A stretch of DNA of 64,000 bases from Shewanella maritima (GTDB lineage: Bacteria > Pseudomonadota > Gammaproteobacteria > Enterobacterales > Shewanellaceae). Location of the stretch: assembly GCF_004295345.1 (NCBI RefSeq), contig NZ_CP036200.1:2108001-2172000 (forward strand). Reading direction: 5' to 3'. How positions within the stretch are numbered: the first letter of the stretch is position 1; the number at the start of each line of letters is the position of its first letter. This document shows positions 56,214 through 64,000 of this stretch, one piece after another. The notes under the pieces were generated by a model that saw nothing but the letters and a program-made list of their open reading frames with translations, was not told the origin of the DNA and made no database searches. A program made the position numbers and the translations under genes.

Positions 56214-57939
56214 TTTTCATTCTCTCACAACGGTAAACTCGTAAAGTGTAATCTAGCGACTCTGGATCTAAGACGTTTAACCTCGGCAATTCAGTCGAAT
56301 AGGAAAAAGGCTGCATTTGCACCTCTTGTCGTACTTGCTCTCCATCCCCTAGTTGCATGTAATAAAATGAGCTATTGCCATATAAGAGCGTCTGCTTCGT
56401 TGCTATCAAATCTAAAAATGATCCTTTTGATGAATCTTCATAAGCCGCCTGCATACTCTTGTTAGATTCTTTCCAATAAAGGCTTATATTTTCTCTGGGG
56501 GCCTTCAACTCTTTTAACTCAGAAACTTTTTCAATATCAGAATGATAAGCTTGGAGCTTAGCAAGCAATTGCTCACATGTATGTGCTTGAAAGCCCCTAT
56601 CAATACACGATCGTAAGAATCGCTTTAGCTCCCTTGGATAACTTAAAAGCAAGGGTTCATACAAAAGCCGCTCAAGCTCTTCACGTGTAGTTTTCGAAGT
56701 TGATTCGGAAATAGATAAAATGAAACTTGCCGCCGCAATAGGTCGTGTAAACAGCCAACCGACAACCTTGTGGCTAACAAACACTTGCTTCACTTCATCA
56801 TCTAGCATTGCTACGTCAGCGTTTAGCTCAATATCTTTACCCGTTACATCACGAAGTAAATCTAAGACCCCATGACAAAGTACGCGATCACCGGACAAAA
56901 ACCACTTTGTCACGACGTGATTGAGTAGCTCTCGGTGCTTGCTCAGTAATTCTCTGGAAAGGTCATCCAATTGGGAGAACTTCACGCCCACAGCCAAAAT
57001 CGACTCTAATAGCTCTAGCACAAGGGAAGAAGCTCCCTTTCTAGCTAGATTGACCAACAAATGATCGACATTATCTATGATGCCTTGATGCTCAGGAGAA
57101 ACATTTGCGAACTGTTTTACCAGAAGCCCTAGAACCTCCTCCGGTAGATCGATTCGCTGAAAAGCAACAATATGCGATATAACATAGAGAACCTCTGGAG
57201 GAGCTCCCTCAACAAACCTAAGTAGAAAATGTTCAATCTGCGACCAGTAAGACGGGAATGCACCTCCAAAGTTAATTACTGCCCGCAGTATCGAAGAACG
57301 GCTGTCACTTTCATGCTCGCCCTCGGCGCTGCCGCTAAGTAGCTCCCAAATGAGATTAGCCTGAGTTTCATCTACATCAAGCTTTCCCAAAGTAAAATAG
57401 GCTTGGCTTCTGACCATTTCATTTCTATTAGCAATTAGGTTTTCTGTCGTTTGAATAGCATCAGTCATACGATCTGAGCCGTATGCGAGGATTGAGCTGG
57501 AGAGAAAAGGGGCATATGCACTTAGCTCACTCTGCGCAAGGATAAATCCAATACTATCTCCGGGACGATGCGCTTCCACACTACAGAAACGTTCAAATGC
57601 CTGATAAACACCACCAATAGCCAAGTCTCTACCAGCCTGATGCGTGAGATGAACCAGACAGCGCAGGACGTCTTCAACACTTGCATCTAGTGAAGGTAAC
57701 GTACTTTCAAAGGCGTGCAGAATGGTGAAAAAATCGTATCTATTGGAGCTTTTATCAACTCCTCTTATTATCTCGACAAGATCAATCTCTCTTGCGTTGT
57801 GCAGCTGAAACAACGCATCTTTCAAGACCTTATCTTCAGACTGTATTTCCTCAACATACAAATCGTCAATCTGCGCAAGCAGACCTTCTGCCGTTTCACT
57901 TGCATCTAACAGCCTAGCCTTTGTTTCTTCTAATAACAT
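56197..57939 (-). CDS. Helical-repeat (HEAT/ARM-like) protein, partner of the nuclease-like protein
   Basis: 580 residues, no named family. It is almost wholly helical with repeated amphipathic helix pairs resembling HEAT repeats (SQAYFTLGKLDVDETQANLIWELL, RSSILRAVINFGGAF, EVLGLLVKQFANVS), ending in a ~70-residue beta-rich tail (LLYGNSSFYYMQLGDGEQVRQ). No signal peptide or ATP-binding motif. It is first in a two-gene operon with the nuclease-like gene (17-base overlap); AGGGG precedes the ATG. It is probably a scaffold or sensor for the nuclease. Function unknown. Confidence 0.65.
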   Translation of the reverse strand: MLLEETKARLLDASETAEGLLAQIDDLYVEEIQSEDKVLKDALFQLHNAREIDLVEIIRGVDKSSNRYDFFTILHAFESTLPSLDASVEDVLRCLVHLTHQAGRDLAIGGVYQAFERFCSVEAHRPGDSIGFILAQSELSAYAPFLSSSILAYGSDRMTDAIQTTENLIANRNEMVRSQAYFTLGKLDVDETQANLIWELLSGSAEGEHESDSRSSILRAVINFGGAFPSYWSQIEHFLLRFVEGAPPEVLYVISHIVAFQRIDLPEEVLGLLVKQFANVSPEHQGIIDNVDHLLVNLARKGASSLVLELLESILAVGVKFSQLDDLSRELLSKHRELLNHVVTKWFLSGDRVLCHGVLDLLRDVTGKDIELNADVAMLDDEVKQVFVSHKVVGWLFTRPIAAASFILSISESTSKTTREELERLLYEPLLLSYPRELKRFLRSCIDRGFQAHTCEQLLAKLQAYHSDIEKVSELKELKAPRENISLYWKESNKSMQAAYEDSSKGSFLDLIATKQTLLYGNSSFYYMQLGDGEQVRQEVQMQPFSYSTELPRLNVLDPESLDYTLRVYRCERMKNEANS

Positions 57940-58280
57940 TCAACGCCCCTAGCTCAACAACCAAAAAGCACTTTGCTGGATAAGGAAAATTAGATCAAAT
58001 AAAAGTGTTTGAATTGAGATTTGAAGAAACTCCAAAGCGTTTTGGGGCATAAATGATCTAGGTAGCACTATCCTCCAGCCCCCTTTAATCTCAATTTTAA
58101 AGCAACTAACCTGCTCAGAAAAAGCTAAGCCCCTTATCTCCCAAACCTTAAACCCTGGGTTAAAGGTTCTTACACGCACCCATGTCGGACTTATCGTTTA
58201 ATAGAGCCATAGCAAAACGATAACCCAGTGGCGAACTTGATTTAACCACTACCGAATTTAACCGACAGAAGGTACATCCC
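57940..58280. other. Promoter region between the cassette and the serine hydrolase gene
   Basis: 341 bases with divergent promoters. CTGGATAAGG at 57976-57985 repeats 54484-54493. A 76-codon minus-strand frame (57949-58179) ends 10 bases before the cassette but lacks a ribosome site and any family; not called as a gene. Confidence 0.45.
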
Positions 58281-59600
58281 ATGAAAAAGACACTACTCGC
58301 ACTAGTCATCGCATCAATCACAATGAGCGCTTCTGCATTGGATCTAGAAGGTGCAGACAAATACAAATCTTACGAAGAGCTTGGCATCATGCAGCCAGTT
58401 AGTGGCATCGTTGTTCCTGACGATAAGCAAGTGACTGCTAAAAACGCCATCTTTGGTGTGCCATACAACCGTTATGCATACCAACATATGCGCGAGTTCT
58501 TCGCATCAACTGATGTTGCACCTGCTAAGCAAGCTATTGAACTTGAGCGTGCTATCGACAACTCAGTTGAAAACATCAAAGTGAACAACGCAGACGGTGA
58601 AGCACGCACCTTCGACCAGTTCATGGATGAGACCTGGGGCGATTCAATCATCGTGGTACATGGTGGCAAGGTTGTTTATGAAAACTACCGCAACGGCATG
58701 ACCAAAGACCAACCACACCAAATGATGTCAGTCACTAAGTCATTCGGTGGTCTAGCGGCGATGATGGCTGTTGAAGACGGTAAGATTAACCCTAACGACA
58801 AGGTATCTAAGTACGTACCAGAATTAGCCGAAGACCGTGCTTTTGGTGGCGCAACCGTTCAACAAGTGATGGATATGACCAACTCGATGAACTACAACGA
58901 AGACTACGCCGACCCTGAAGCCGACGTTGCAAGGTATGGCGCAGTGCTTGGCTGGCTACCTAAGCAAGAAGGTAAATCATACCCAAATAACATGTATGGT
59001 TTCTTGCAAGACATTAAGCTGGAAAAAGGACTAGAACATGGTGAAATTTTCCACTACCAAACACCAAAAACTGACGCGCTAAACTGGGTAACTGGCAATG
59101 CAACTGGCGCAACCTTTGCCGACTTCGTTCAAGATGACCTATGGGCTAAGTTAGGTACAACAGGTGACACTTATGTATTAGTTGACCCAGTTGGTCTAGC
59201 GGTAGCAGGTGGCGGCTTAAATGCTAGCCCAGACAACCTAGCTAAGTTTGCCGCAATGATGCTAAACGATGGTCAATTCAATGGTGAGCAAGTGGTGCCA
59301 AAAGCGGTTATCGACCAACTAGCAGCAGGTGGTAGCACTGAAGCATTCGGCAAAGGCCCAGATGCAAGCAACAATATGCCAGCAGGTGAATGGAGCTACC
59401 GAGGTCAATGGTGGGTCAGCCATGAAGAAGGTGCAGAAGCATTCATGGCGATTGGTATTCACGGCCAATGGATTTACATCGATGTTGAGCGCGACGTAGC
59501 CATTGTTAAGCAATCTTCTCAGCCTAAATCAGTGACTCCAGCACAAGAGCGCTACGACCTAAACGGCCTACGTGCACTGGTTAACCACTTTGCAAAGTAA
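58281..59600 (+). CDS. Exported serine hydrolase of the beta-lactamase class C / NylB family
   Basis: 439 residues. Signal peptide (KKTLLALVIASITMSASA). The SxxK catalytic motif lies in QMMSVTKSFGGLAAMMAVE; next come AFGGATVQQVMDMTNSMNYNEDY with a Tyr in the YxN position and a late GQWIYIDVERDVAIV strand. It resembles 6-aminohexanoate-dimer hydrolases and other class C-like esterases. The substrate is not predictable. Its 3' end is duplicated at 60934-61098. Confidence 0.87.
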   Translation: MKKTLLALVIASITMSASALDLEGADKYKSYEELGIMQPVSGIVVPDDKQVTAKNAIFGVPYNRYAYQHMREFFASTDVAPAKQAIELERAIDNSVENIKVNNADGEARTFDQFMDETWGDSIIVVHGGKVVYENYRNGMTKDQPHQMMSVTKSFGGLAAMMAVEDGKINPNDKVSKYVPELAEDRAFGGATVQQVMDMTNSMNYNEDYADPEADVARYGAVLGWLPKQEGKSYPNNMYGFLQDIKLEKGLEHGEIFHYQTPKTDALNWVTGNATGATFADFVQDDLWAKLGTTGDTYVLVDPVGLAVAGGGLNASPDNLAKFAAMMLNDGQFNGEQVVPKAVIDQLAAGGSTEAFGKGPDASNNMPAGEWSYRGQWWVSHEEGAEAFMAIGIHGQWIYIDVERDVAIVKQSSQPKSVTPAQERYDLNGLRALVNHFAK

Positions 59601-59620
59601 GTAGCAAAGGCCTTAAAAGT

Positions 59621-59651
59621 AAAAAGCTCGCGCATTAGCGCGAGCTTTTTT
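59621..59651 (+). terminator. Terminator of the serine hydrolase gene
   Basis: AAAAAGCTCGCG / CGCGAGCTTTTTT with loop CATTAG, 20 bases past the stop. Confidence 0.93.
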
Positions 59652-59878
59652 ATTGGTAGAAGTATTAACAATCCAAGCATTATAAAAGCGCTTTTAATTT
59701 AACGCCTTACCAATCGACGCCCCCTCTATTCGATGACTCCAAGGGAGCATTGACAACCTAAAAGGGAGTTCAACTGCGCTGCGTATACAAAGTATCAACA
59801 GCATGCTTTGTACGTGCGGGATAAAAATAGAAGATAACCGCAAACTATGGCCCTTGACTCAATTTTAGAAAAATTAAC
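59652..59878. other. Intergenic sequence before the MarR-GNAT gene
   Basis: No gene. AACGCCTTACCAATCGA (59701-59717) resembles AACTGCCTTGCCAATCGA at about 62250, in the other flank of the duplicated region, suggesting shared ancestry of the two flanks. Confidence 0.4.
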
Positions 59879-59924
59879 ATGTTGCTTTTGTCAACATGAG
59901 CACGTATGTTGACAAAAGCAACAT
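59879..59924. promoter_or_regulatory. Operator: two 19-bp MarR-type sites as a perfect inverted repeat
   Basis: ATGTTGCTTTTGTCAACAT (59879-59897) and its exact reverse complement ATGTTGACAAAAGCAACAT (59906-59924) are separated by 8 bp. Each is itself a pseudopalindrome (ATGTTG / CAACAT). It ends 20 bases before the MarR-GNAT start, ideal for autorepression. Confidence 0.75.
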
Positions 59925-59943
59925 ACTAATGGGAGGGAAATTA

Positions 59944-60864
59944 ATGACAAATTTAGACAAAACTGTATATGAAGTTCGAAGCTTTAATAGATTTCACACT
60001 AAGTTAGTCGGTGCATTAGATGAAGGGTTGTTAGCCTCTAACTTCCCATTAGTACAAGTCAGAATTCTTTTTGAATTGGCAAACAACGAAAATTTAGCCG
60101 CTGCGGATTTAATTGAACGACTATCTATAGATAGAGGTTATTTGAGCAGAATGATTTCGGCACTTAGCCAACAAGGTTTGATAAATAAAGCCCCAGATGC
60201 AAAAAATAAGAAACGAATAGTGTTATCTCTATCTGACTCTGGCAAGGAAATTTTTGACCAGTTAGATAGTGCATCTTCACGAGAAATAAGTGAGCTGATC
60301 TCCACTTTATCTCACCAAGAGCGATCTGAGTTGGTATCTGCCCTTAGGAAAGTTCGTCGCATGCTAGGAGAGCAACCAAGCAAACGAGAATATAGCTTGC
60401 GTGAACCCAAACCTGGAGACATGGGTTGGATAACCCACAGACAGGGATTGTTATATAACAATGAATATCAATGGGATTGGAAATTTGAAGCATTGGTTAG
60501 TCAAATTGTCGGCGACTTTGTCGTCAACTTTAATCCAGAATATGAACGCTGCTGGATAGCGGAAATGAATGGCGAAGTTGTCGGCTCAGTGTTCATTGTC
60601 CGTGAAAGTGATACGACCGCAAAACTACGACTTCTGTATGTAGAGCAAGCAGCGAGAGGGTTAGGCTTGGGCCAAAAATTGGTAGATGAGTGTATTAGCT
60701 TCTCACGCACTAAGGGCTATCAACGTATTGAACTTTGGACTAACTCTGTCTTGCACTCGGCTCGCAAAATCTACGAAGCTGCAGGCTTTAAGCTCATCAA
60801 AGAAGAGCCTCACCATAGCTTTGGTCAGGATCTCATTGGGCAAGTATGGGCACTTGATCTATAA
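59944..60864 (+). CDS. MarR-GNAT fusion protein
   Basis: 306 residues from ATG 59944 (GGGAGGG site); the frame to 59896 overlaps the operator. Residues 1-140 are a MarR winged helix (LSIDRGYLSRMISALSQQGLINKAPDAKNKKRIVLSLSDSGKEIF). Residues about 160-306 are a GNAT acetyltransferase (MNGEVVGSVFIVRE, LYVEQAARGLGLGQKLVDECISFSRTKGY, the acetyl-CoA loop). Such fusions occur widely as acetyltransferase-regulators of unknown substrate. It probably represses its own promoter through 59879-59924. Confidence 0.87.
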   Translation: MTNLDKTVYEVRSFNRFHTKLVGALDEGLLASNFPLVQVRILFELANNENLAAADLIERLSIDRGYLSRMISALSQQGLINKAPDAKNKKRIVLSLSDSGKEIFDQLDSASSREISELISTLSHQERSELVSALRKVRRMLGEQPSKREYSLREPKPGDMGWITHRQGLLYNNEYQWDWKFEALVSQIVGDFVVNFNPEYERCWIAEMNGEVVGSVFIVRESDTTAKLRLLYVEQAARGLGLGQKLVDECISFSRTKGYQRIELWTNSVLHSARKIYEAAGFKLIKEEPHHSFGQDLIGQVWALDL

Positions 60865-60933
60865 CAAGCGCACCTCACAAAAACACTTTTAAACAGAATG
60901 AAGATGTCCAACTGCAGTGCTGTGATTGGCTGG

Positions 60934-61032
60934 CGACGTAAACAATCTTCTCAACCTAAATCAGTGACTCCGGCACAAGAGCGTTACGATCTAAACGGCC
61001 TGCGTGCACTGGTTAACCACTTTGCAAAGTAA
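60934..61032 (+). pseudogene. 3' remnant of a second serine hydrolase copy
   Basis: About 165 bases (60934-61098, including the terminator) are homologous to 59493-59667. The coding part translates to QSSQPKSVTPAQERYD and LNGLRALVNHFAK, identical over 29 residues to the intact enzyme. Five base differences in this part are all silent. The rest of the gene is absent; the MarR-GNAT gene occupies the place. Confidence 0.88.
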
Positions 61033-61053
61033 GCAGTAAAGGTCTTTAAAAGT

Positions 61054-61086
61054 AAAAAGCTCGCGCATTTGCGCGAGCTTTTTTTA
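61054..61086. terminator. Terminator (shared with the remnant), bidirectional
   Basis: AAAAAGCTCGCGCA / TGCGCGAGCTTTTTTT, the copied version of the serine hydrolase terminator. It can also end the minus-strand hydrolase gene at 61112. Confidence 0.9.
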
Positions 61087-61111
61087 TTGGTAGAAGTATT
61101 AATACTCCAAC

Positions 61112-62179
61112 TTACTTACATTCACCCCAAGAGATTTTCTCACCAGCGCGAGCTTGCTTAAACATGTCTGCGCACATTGGCTCAGTAAAGGCTTTTGTTT
61201 GAGCAAAGTTAATGTTGATTTGCGAACCATTACCTTCGTTATAGTAAGTGGTATCACCTGTTTCTAGGTTATAGATGTAGGTTTCCCAAGTTGCGTATGA
61301 CTCACCGTTTGTTGGGTCAATCAAGTCTTGAGGAACCTTGTTACCAAAGTCGAAGATACCTTTCATTTTACCGCGAGTATCAACCCAGTCAGCTTTAGGG
61401 TCTAACTTAGCGTGAGTAGTTGCATGGTAGCCACGAATATAGCGAGATGGCGAGCTGATATCACTTGGTAGCTCTTCTGCTTTGTTCAAGTCGAATTTTT
61501 TCGCATGCTCTAGGATATCTTGGCGAAGCGGCATGTTAGCCATTACGCGCAGGTCGCTGTTGATGTCACCACGGTGAACCACCATTTTACCGCCTTCATT
61601 CAATTGGAATAACGCGATATCGCCAGACTTATCTTGCACAGAGAAGTGGAAGCCATGCTGGTGCCCGCCAATACCGGTTTTCCATGCTGTTTGGAACTCG
61701 CCCGCTTCAAACGCATTAACAGCTTCATCAACAGTGGCGAATTGCGTCACCAAGAAGTTAACGATTTGCGACATATGAACTGTTGGCGCACCGTTATCTG
61801 CTGCGTCTTTTACAAACTCTACAGAAGGGTTTTGATAAAGCAGTGATGCTGAAAGACCTTTATCGTTGATGGCTTCACCGGAAGTACCGTGGAAGGTTTC
61901 AACTTCAACGTAATCAACTGTGTGGTGTTTTACCGTCCAGCTTGCTGGGTTCTTGTACTCTGGTACTTTGTATGCTTCAACAGCAACACCTGCAGGGTAA
62001 GCTTTAGCGATAGATTGTAGCTCGCTGCCGCCCCAGTCAAATGAACGTGCAACCGTTACACCGTGAGTTTCACCACCGTCCATAATAAGACGTGAACATG
62101 CGTTTGCCGCAGATACTGATGCGATTGAAGCAACTGCGATAGCTGCGATTGCTAATTTGTTAAGTTTGAAGTTTTTCAT
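61112..62179 (-). CDS. Linear amide C-N hydrolase (choloylglycine hydrolase family)
   Basis: 355 residues. A signal peptide (LNKLAIAAIAVASIASVSAANA) ends before Cys28 in ANACSRL, the N-terminal nucleophile of the Ntn fold after cleavage. Family motifs: ARSFDWG (Arg and Asp of the active site), NDKGLSASLLYQN, ETFHGTSGEAINDKG and RVMANMPLRQ. This group includes penicillin V acylases and acyl-homoserine lactone-cleaving enzymes; which of them is not clear. It is divergent from a LysR regulator. Confidence 0.88.
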   Translation of the reverse strand: MKNFKLNKLAIAAIAVASIASVSAANACSRLIMDGGETHGVTVARSFDWGGSELQSIAKAYPAGVAVEAYKVPEYKNPASWTVKHHTVDYVEVETFHGTSGEAINDKGLSASLLYQNPSVEFVKDAADNGAPTVHMSQIVNFLVTQFATVDEAVNAFEAGEFQTAWKTGIGGHQHGFHFSVQDKSGDIALFQLNEGGKMVVHRGDINSDLRVMANMPLRQDILEHAKKFDLNKAEELPSDISSPSRYIRGYHATTHAKLDPKADWVDTRGKMKGIFDFGNKVPQDLIDPTNGESYATWETYIYNLETGDTTYYNEGNGSQININFAQTKAFTEPMCADMFKQARAGEKISWGECK

Positions 62180-62375
62180 AAGATTCTTCCTCTAGCCATT
62201 ACATAGTCAATTTTGAAATCTGGGGATTAGCAAAACGCTTTTTATTAACTGCCTTGCCAATCGATGAGTTCATTATGTAACTTTGGAATTAGAATCTTAA
62301 CAGCACCAAGAACGGCATAAACCCTCTCTTATGTTATGCTAGATTCATAGTGATTGGATTTTAAGAGCTAAAAAT
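62180..62375. promoter_or_regulatory. Divergent promoter region, hydrolase / lysR
   Basis: 196 bases likely carrying a LysR operator; TTATGTTATGCTAGATTCATAG near 62330 is AT-rich, but no T-N11-A site stands out. Confidence 0.35.
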
Positions 62376-63263
62376 ATGGCAATGACACTAGAACAACTCA
62401 GCGCTTTTGTTGAAACAGTCGATAAAGGCAGCTTTAAGCAAGCCAGCATTAAGTTGGGCAAGCACACCTCAACCGTCAGCGGCTTGATAGCAAACTTAGA
62501 AGCTGAGCTAGGCATGGAGCTATTCGTGCGCAAGCCTCGCTCATTGGAGATCACGCCAAAAGGGACTGAGATGTATCGTTATGCCCGGTCGGTGCTCAGA
62601 GAATGTGATTTGTTAGATGTGAAAGCCAATAGCTTGTTAGAGGGATTACCATCCACGTTTACCATTGCTGTAGATAGCGACCTGATGGGAGCGGATGTCG
62701 CCAAAACATGCGCCAAGTTGGTTAACAAGTTTCCATCAATTGAATTCAAAATCATTACGGTAGACCCAATGCAAGTGCGCAGTCATGTACTAAATGAACA
62801 GGCAGATATGGGCTTTGGCATTGCATTGTTCAGAGGGCACCACGAGTTAACAGTGGCTGACGGTTACTCATTTAATGTGGTGATGGTGGCTTCACCACAG
62901 CTAGATTGTAAAGAGAAGTTGGTCTCGCTAGAGCAAGTGAGGGGAATGCTACAGGTATCGGCATTATTCATGAAGCAGACCGCTCAAGAAGATACTCACA
63001 ACCTCAGCTCACGCACTATTTACAGCAATAACCTGCGCAACTCGATTGAACTGATAAAACACACTGAGGCATGGGCGATGCTGCCAGAGTTTCTTTGCTT
63101 AAAAGAGATCGAAGCAGGTGAACTGGATAAAATGTACATTTCACCCACGGCATCAAGGCGCCCTAACCAGTGGGCGACTGAAATAAGTTGGCTAACGGCG
63201 CGGCCACGGAATGCTGTTATGGACTATATGATTGACGAACTGGCAAAGCTGCCGAATCGATAA
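62376..63263 (+). CDS. LysR family transcriptional regulator
   Basis: 295 residues. The N-terminal helix-turn-helix is typical: LEQLSAFVETVDKGSFKQASIKLGKHTSTVSGLIANLEAELGMELFVRKPRSLEITPKG in parts. The C-terminal ~210 residues form the periplasmic-binding-like effector domain. It is divergent from the amide hydrolase and the probable regulator of that gene. Effector unknown. Confidence 0.92.
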   Translation: MAMTLEQLSAFVETVDKGSFKQASIKLGKHTSTVSGLIANLEAELGMELFVRKPRSLEITPKGTEMYRYARSVLRECDLLDVKANSLLEGLPSTFTIAVDSDLMGADVAKTCAKLVNKFPSIEFKIITVDPMQVRSHVLNEQADMGFGIALFRGHHELTVADGYSFNVVMVASPQLDCKEKLVSLEQVRGMLQVSALFMKQTAQEDTHNLSSRTIYSNNLRNSIELIKHTEAWAMLPEFLCLKEIEAGELDKMYISPTASRRPNQWATEISWLTARPRNAVMDYMIDELAKLPNR

Positions 63264-63388
63264 AGAGTTTGTCGAATATAGCTGTTTCTCGTTTCAGCTA
63301 GCTTTGTTAATTGTAGACAAAACAAGAATGGACTAAATTCGGTTATCCAATGAGTCGCCCGCGAAACTACTTATCAGTGAGCAAAAAT

Positions 63389-63424
63389 AAAAAATCCCCG
63401 CTAATTTTTTAGCGGGGATTTTTT
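63389..63424. terminator. Bidirectional terminator between lysR and the amidase gene
   Basis: AAAAATCCCCGCTAA / TTAGCGGGGATTTTTT, a strong stem with U-runs on both strands. Confidence 0.93.
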
Positions 63425-63462
63425 CATACTATCAAGTGACTAGGGTAGCTGAAACAACCTTA

Positions 63463-64000
63463 TTACTTAACGCCTTTTGGCAGCAGCTCACCTGTAAAGA
63501 ACTTAGGAGCGCCTTTGCTGTATGCGCCAGCAACTTTAACTACTGTTGCAGTGTCATCCGGCTTACCAATAATTTGCATACCAAATGGAACACCGTCTGG
63601 GCTTAGGCCTGCTGGTACACTTGCCGCTGGCAACCAACCTAATAGGTTGAATGGTAGGGTGTACGTCATACCAACAGCTTTGTCGTAAGTTACGCCATTT
63701 TCAACAATTGGCTCACCAACAATAAAATCGTAATCAGCTGGAACAGTAACCGTAGGCATTGTTGGTGCAATAACTAAATCGTAGCCTTTTGCGTAGATTT
63801 CAGTTGATAACTTAGTCCACATGCGTAGTACTTCAGCTTCTGTTTTAGCTTGTGCACGACCGTCGTAATCTTCACGATGACTAACAGCTTTACCAATTAA
63901 TTTGCCTGCATATGGTGACATTTGGTCAGTGTGGTCGCCGTAAGCGTCCATCATTGGCGCGCCCATCGCACCAGAGAATGCTAGGTTAGAGATACCTTCA
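63463..64000 (-). CDS. Amidase, C-terminal part (runs off the window)
   Basis: About 179 residues of an amidase-signature enzyme. The frame is open to the window end (EGISNLAFSGAMGAPMM), so the N-terminal part with the Ser-Ser-Lys catalytic triad lies beyond. Visible are the substrate-pocket region YDLVIAPTMPTVTVPADYDF, YTLPFNLLGWLPAASVPAGLSPDGVPFGMQIIGKP (the conserved Gly-Leu-Pro-type end) and a C-terminal KFFTGELLPKGVK. Probably a general amidase or GatA-like hydrolase. Confidence 0.85.
   Translation of the reverse strand, partial: EGISNLAFSGAMGAPMMDAYGDHTDQMSPYAGKLIGKAVSHREDYDGRAQAKTEAEVLRMWTKLSTEIYAKGYDLVIAPTMPTVTVPADYDFIVGEPIVENGVTYDKAVGMTYTLPFNLLGWLPAASVPAGLSPDGVPFGMQIIGKPDDTATVVKVAGAYSKGAPKFFTGELLPKGVK

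Noticed and set aside
57949..58179. 76-codon minus-strand frame just upstream of the nuclease cassette
   Set aside because: GTG start without a ribosome site, no recognised family, and in a promoter region; could be revisited if conserved.
1..64000. tRNA/rRNA genes, prophage, intact insertion sequences, CRISPR-Cas
   Set aside because: No tRNA-like cloverleaf, integrase, transposase or Cas motifs were recognised on reading both strands; a tRNAscan/ISEScan run would be decisive.

Overview
The window looks like chromosomal DNA of a marine gammaproteobacterium, most likely Shewanella or a close relative. This is inferred from gene content (RsmJ, PrlC and Gor of gammaproteobacterial type, an FMN riboswitch before ribB, two RND pumps, periplasmic TPR-GGDEF cyclases, a MarR-regulated DmeF cation exporter), moderate G+C and small dispersed terminal-inverted-repeat elements. 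No rRNA, tRNA, prophage, intact IS or CRISPR array was seen.

Layout. 0-5.2 kb is a metal and thiol region: a dmeF-marR operon with a double MarR-type operator, a GDT1/TMEM165-type exporter under a yybP-ykoY (Mn2+) riboswitch, a GST-like protein with a tandem Asp-Asp-Cys-Cys tail, a SigZ-type sigma factor and a GNAT gene with an internal amber codon. 6.4-12.5 kb is a complete tripartite RND operon. 12.7-15.8 kb holds a Hanks-type kinase, a kinase-dependent-looking ECF sigma factor and a PrpA/B-type phosphatase, probably one phospho-signalling module. 16-25 kb has small envelope proteins, a frameshifted FAH-family gene, two proteins sharing an unrecognised Trp-Ser-Ser / Tyr-Phe domain, an MBL hydrolase divergent from a GlxA-type regulator, and a PAS protein with a frameshifted chemoreceptor. 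25-30 kb has rsmJ, an M28 peptidase, a lytic transglycosylase and a LemA-like protein. 30.5-37 kb has a second RND pump, then an MBL hydrolase divergent from a TetR regulator over a clear operator. 37-44 kb has two tandem paralogous diguanylate cyclases, a cupin and a beta-barrel. 44-54 kb is mainly housekeeping: DNA glycosylase, thioesterase, FMN riboswitch-ribB, a hydrolase/HTH/DUF2975 set, prlC and gor.

54.5-58 kb is the clearest accessory cassette: two overlapping genes, one encoding a helical-repeat protein and one a PD-(D/E)xK nuclease-like protein, placed between gor and a serine hydrolase gene and bounded by 10-bp direct repeats. I do not recognise the pair as a named system; it is the best candidate here for an undescribed (possibly defence) system. 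58-64 kb carries exported hydrolases (serine hydrolase, Ntn-type amide hydrolase, amidase) with their regulators, and a 3' remnant of a second serine hydrolase copy.

Two families of small non-coding elements with terminal inverted repeats shape the window: a ~200-bp family (three copies) and a ~266-bp family (two inverted copies bounding 26.5 kb, one of which abuts the 5' end of rsmJ and artificially extends its open frame). Three genes are broken by single changes; two of these lie at homopolymers and could be assembly errors.
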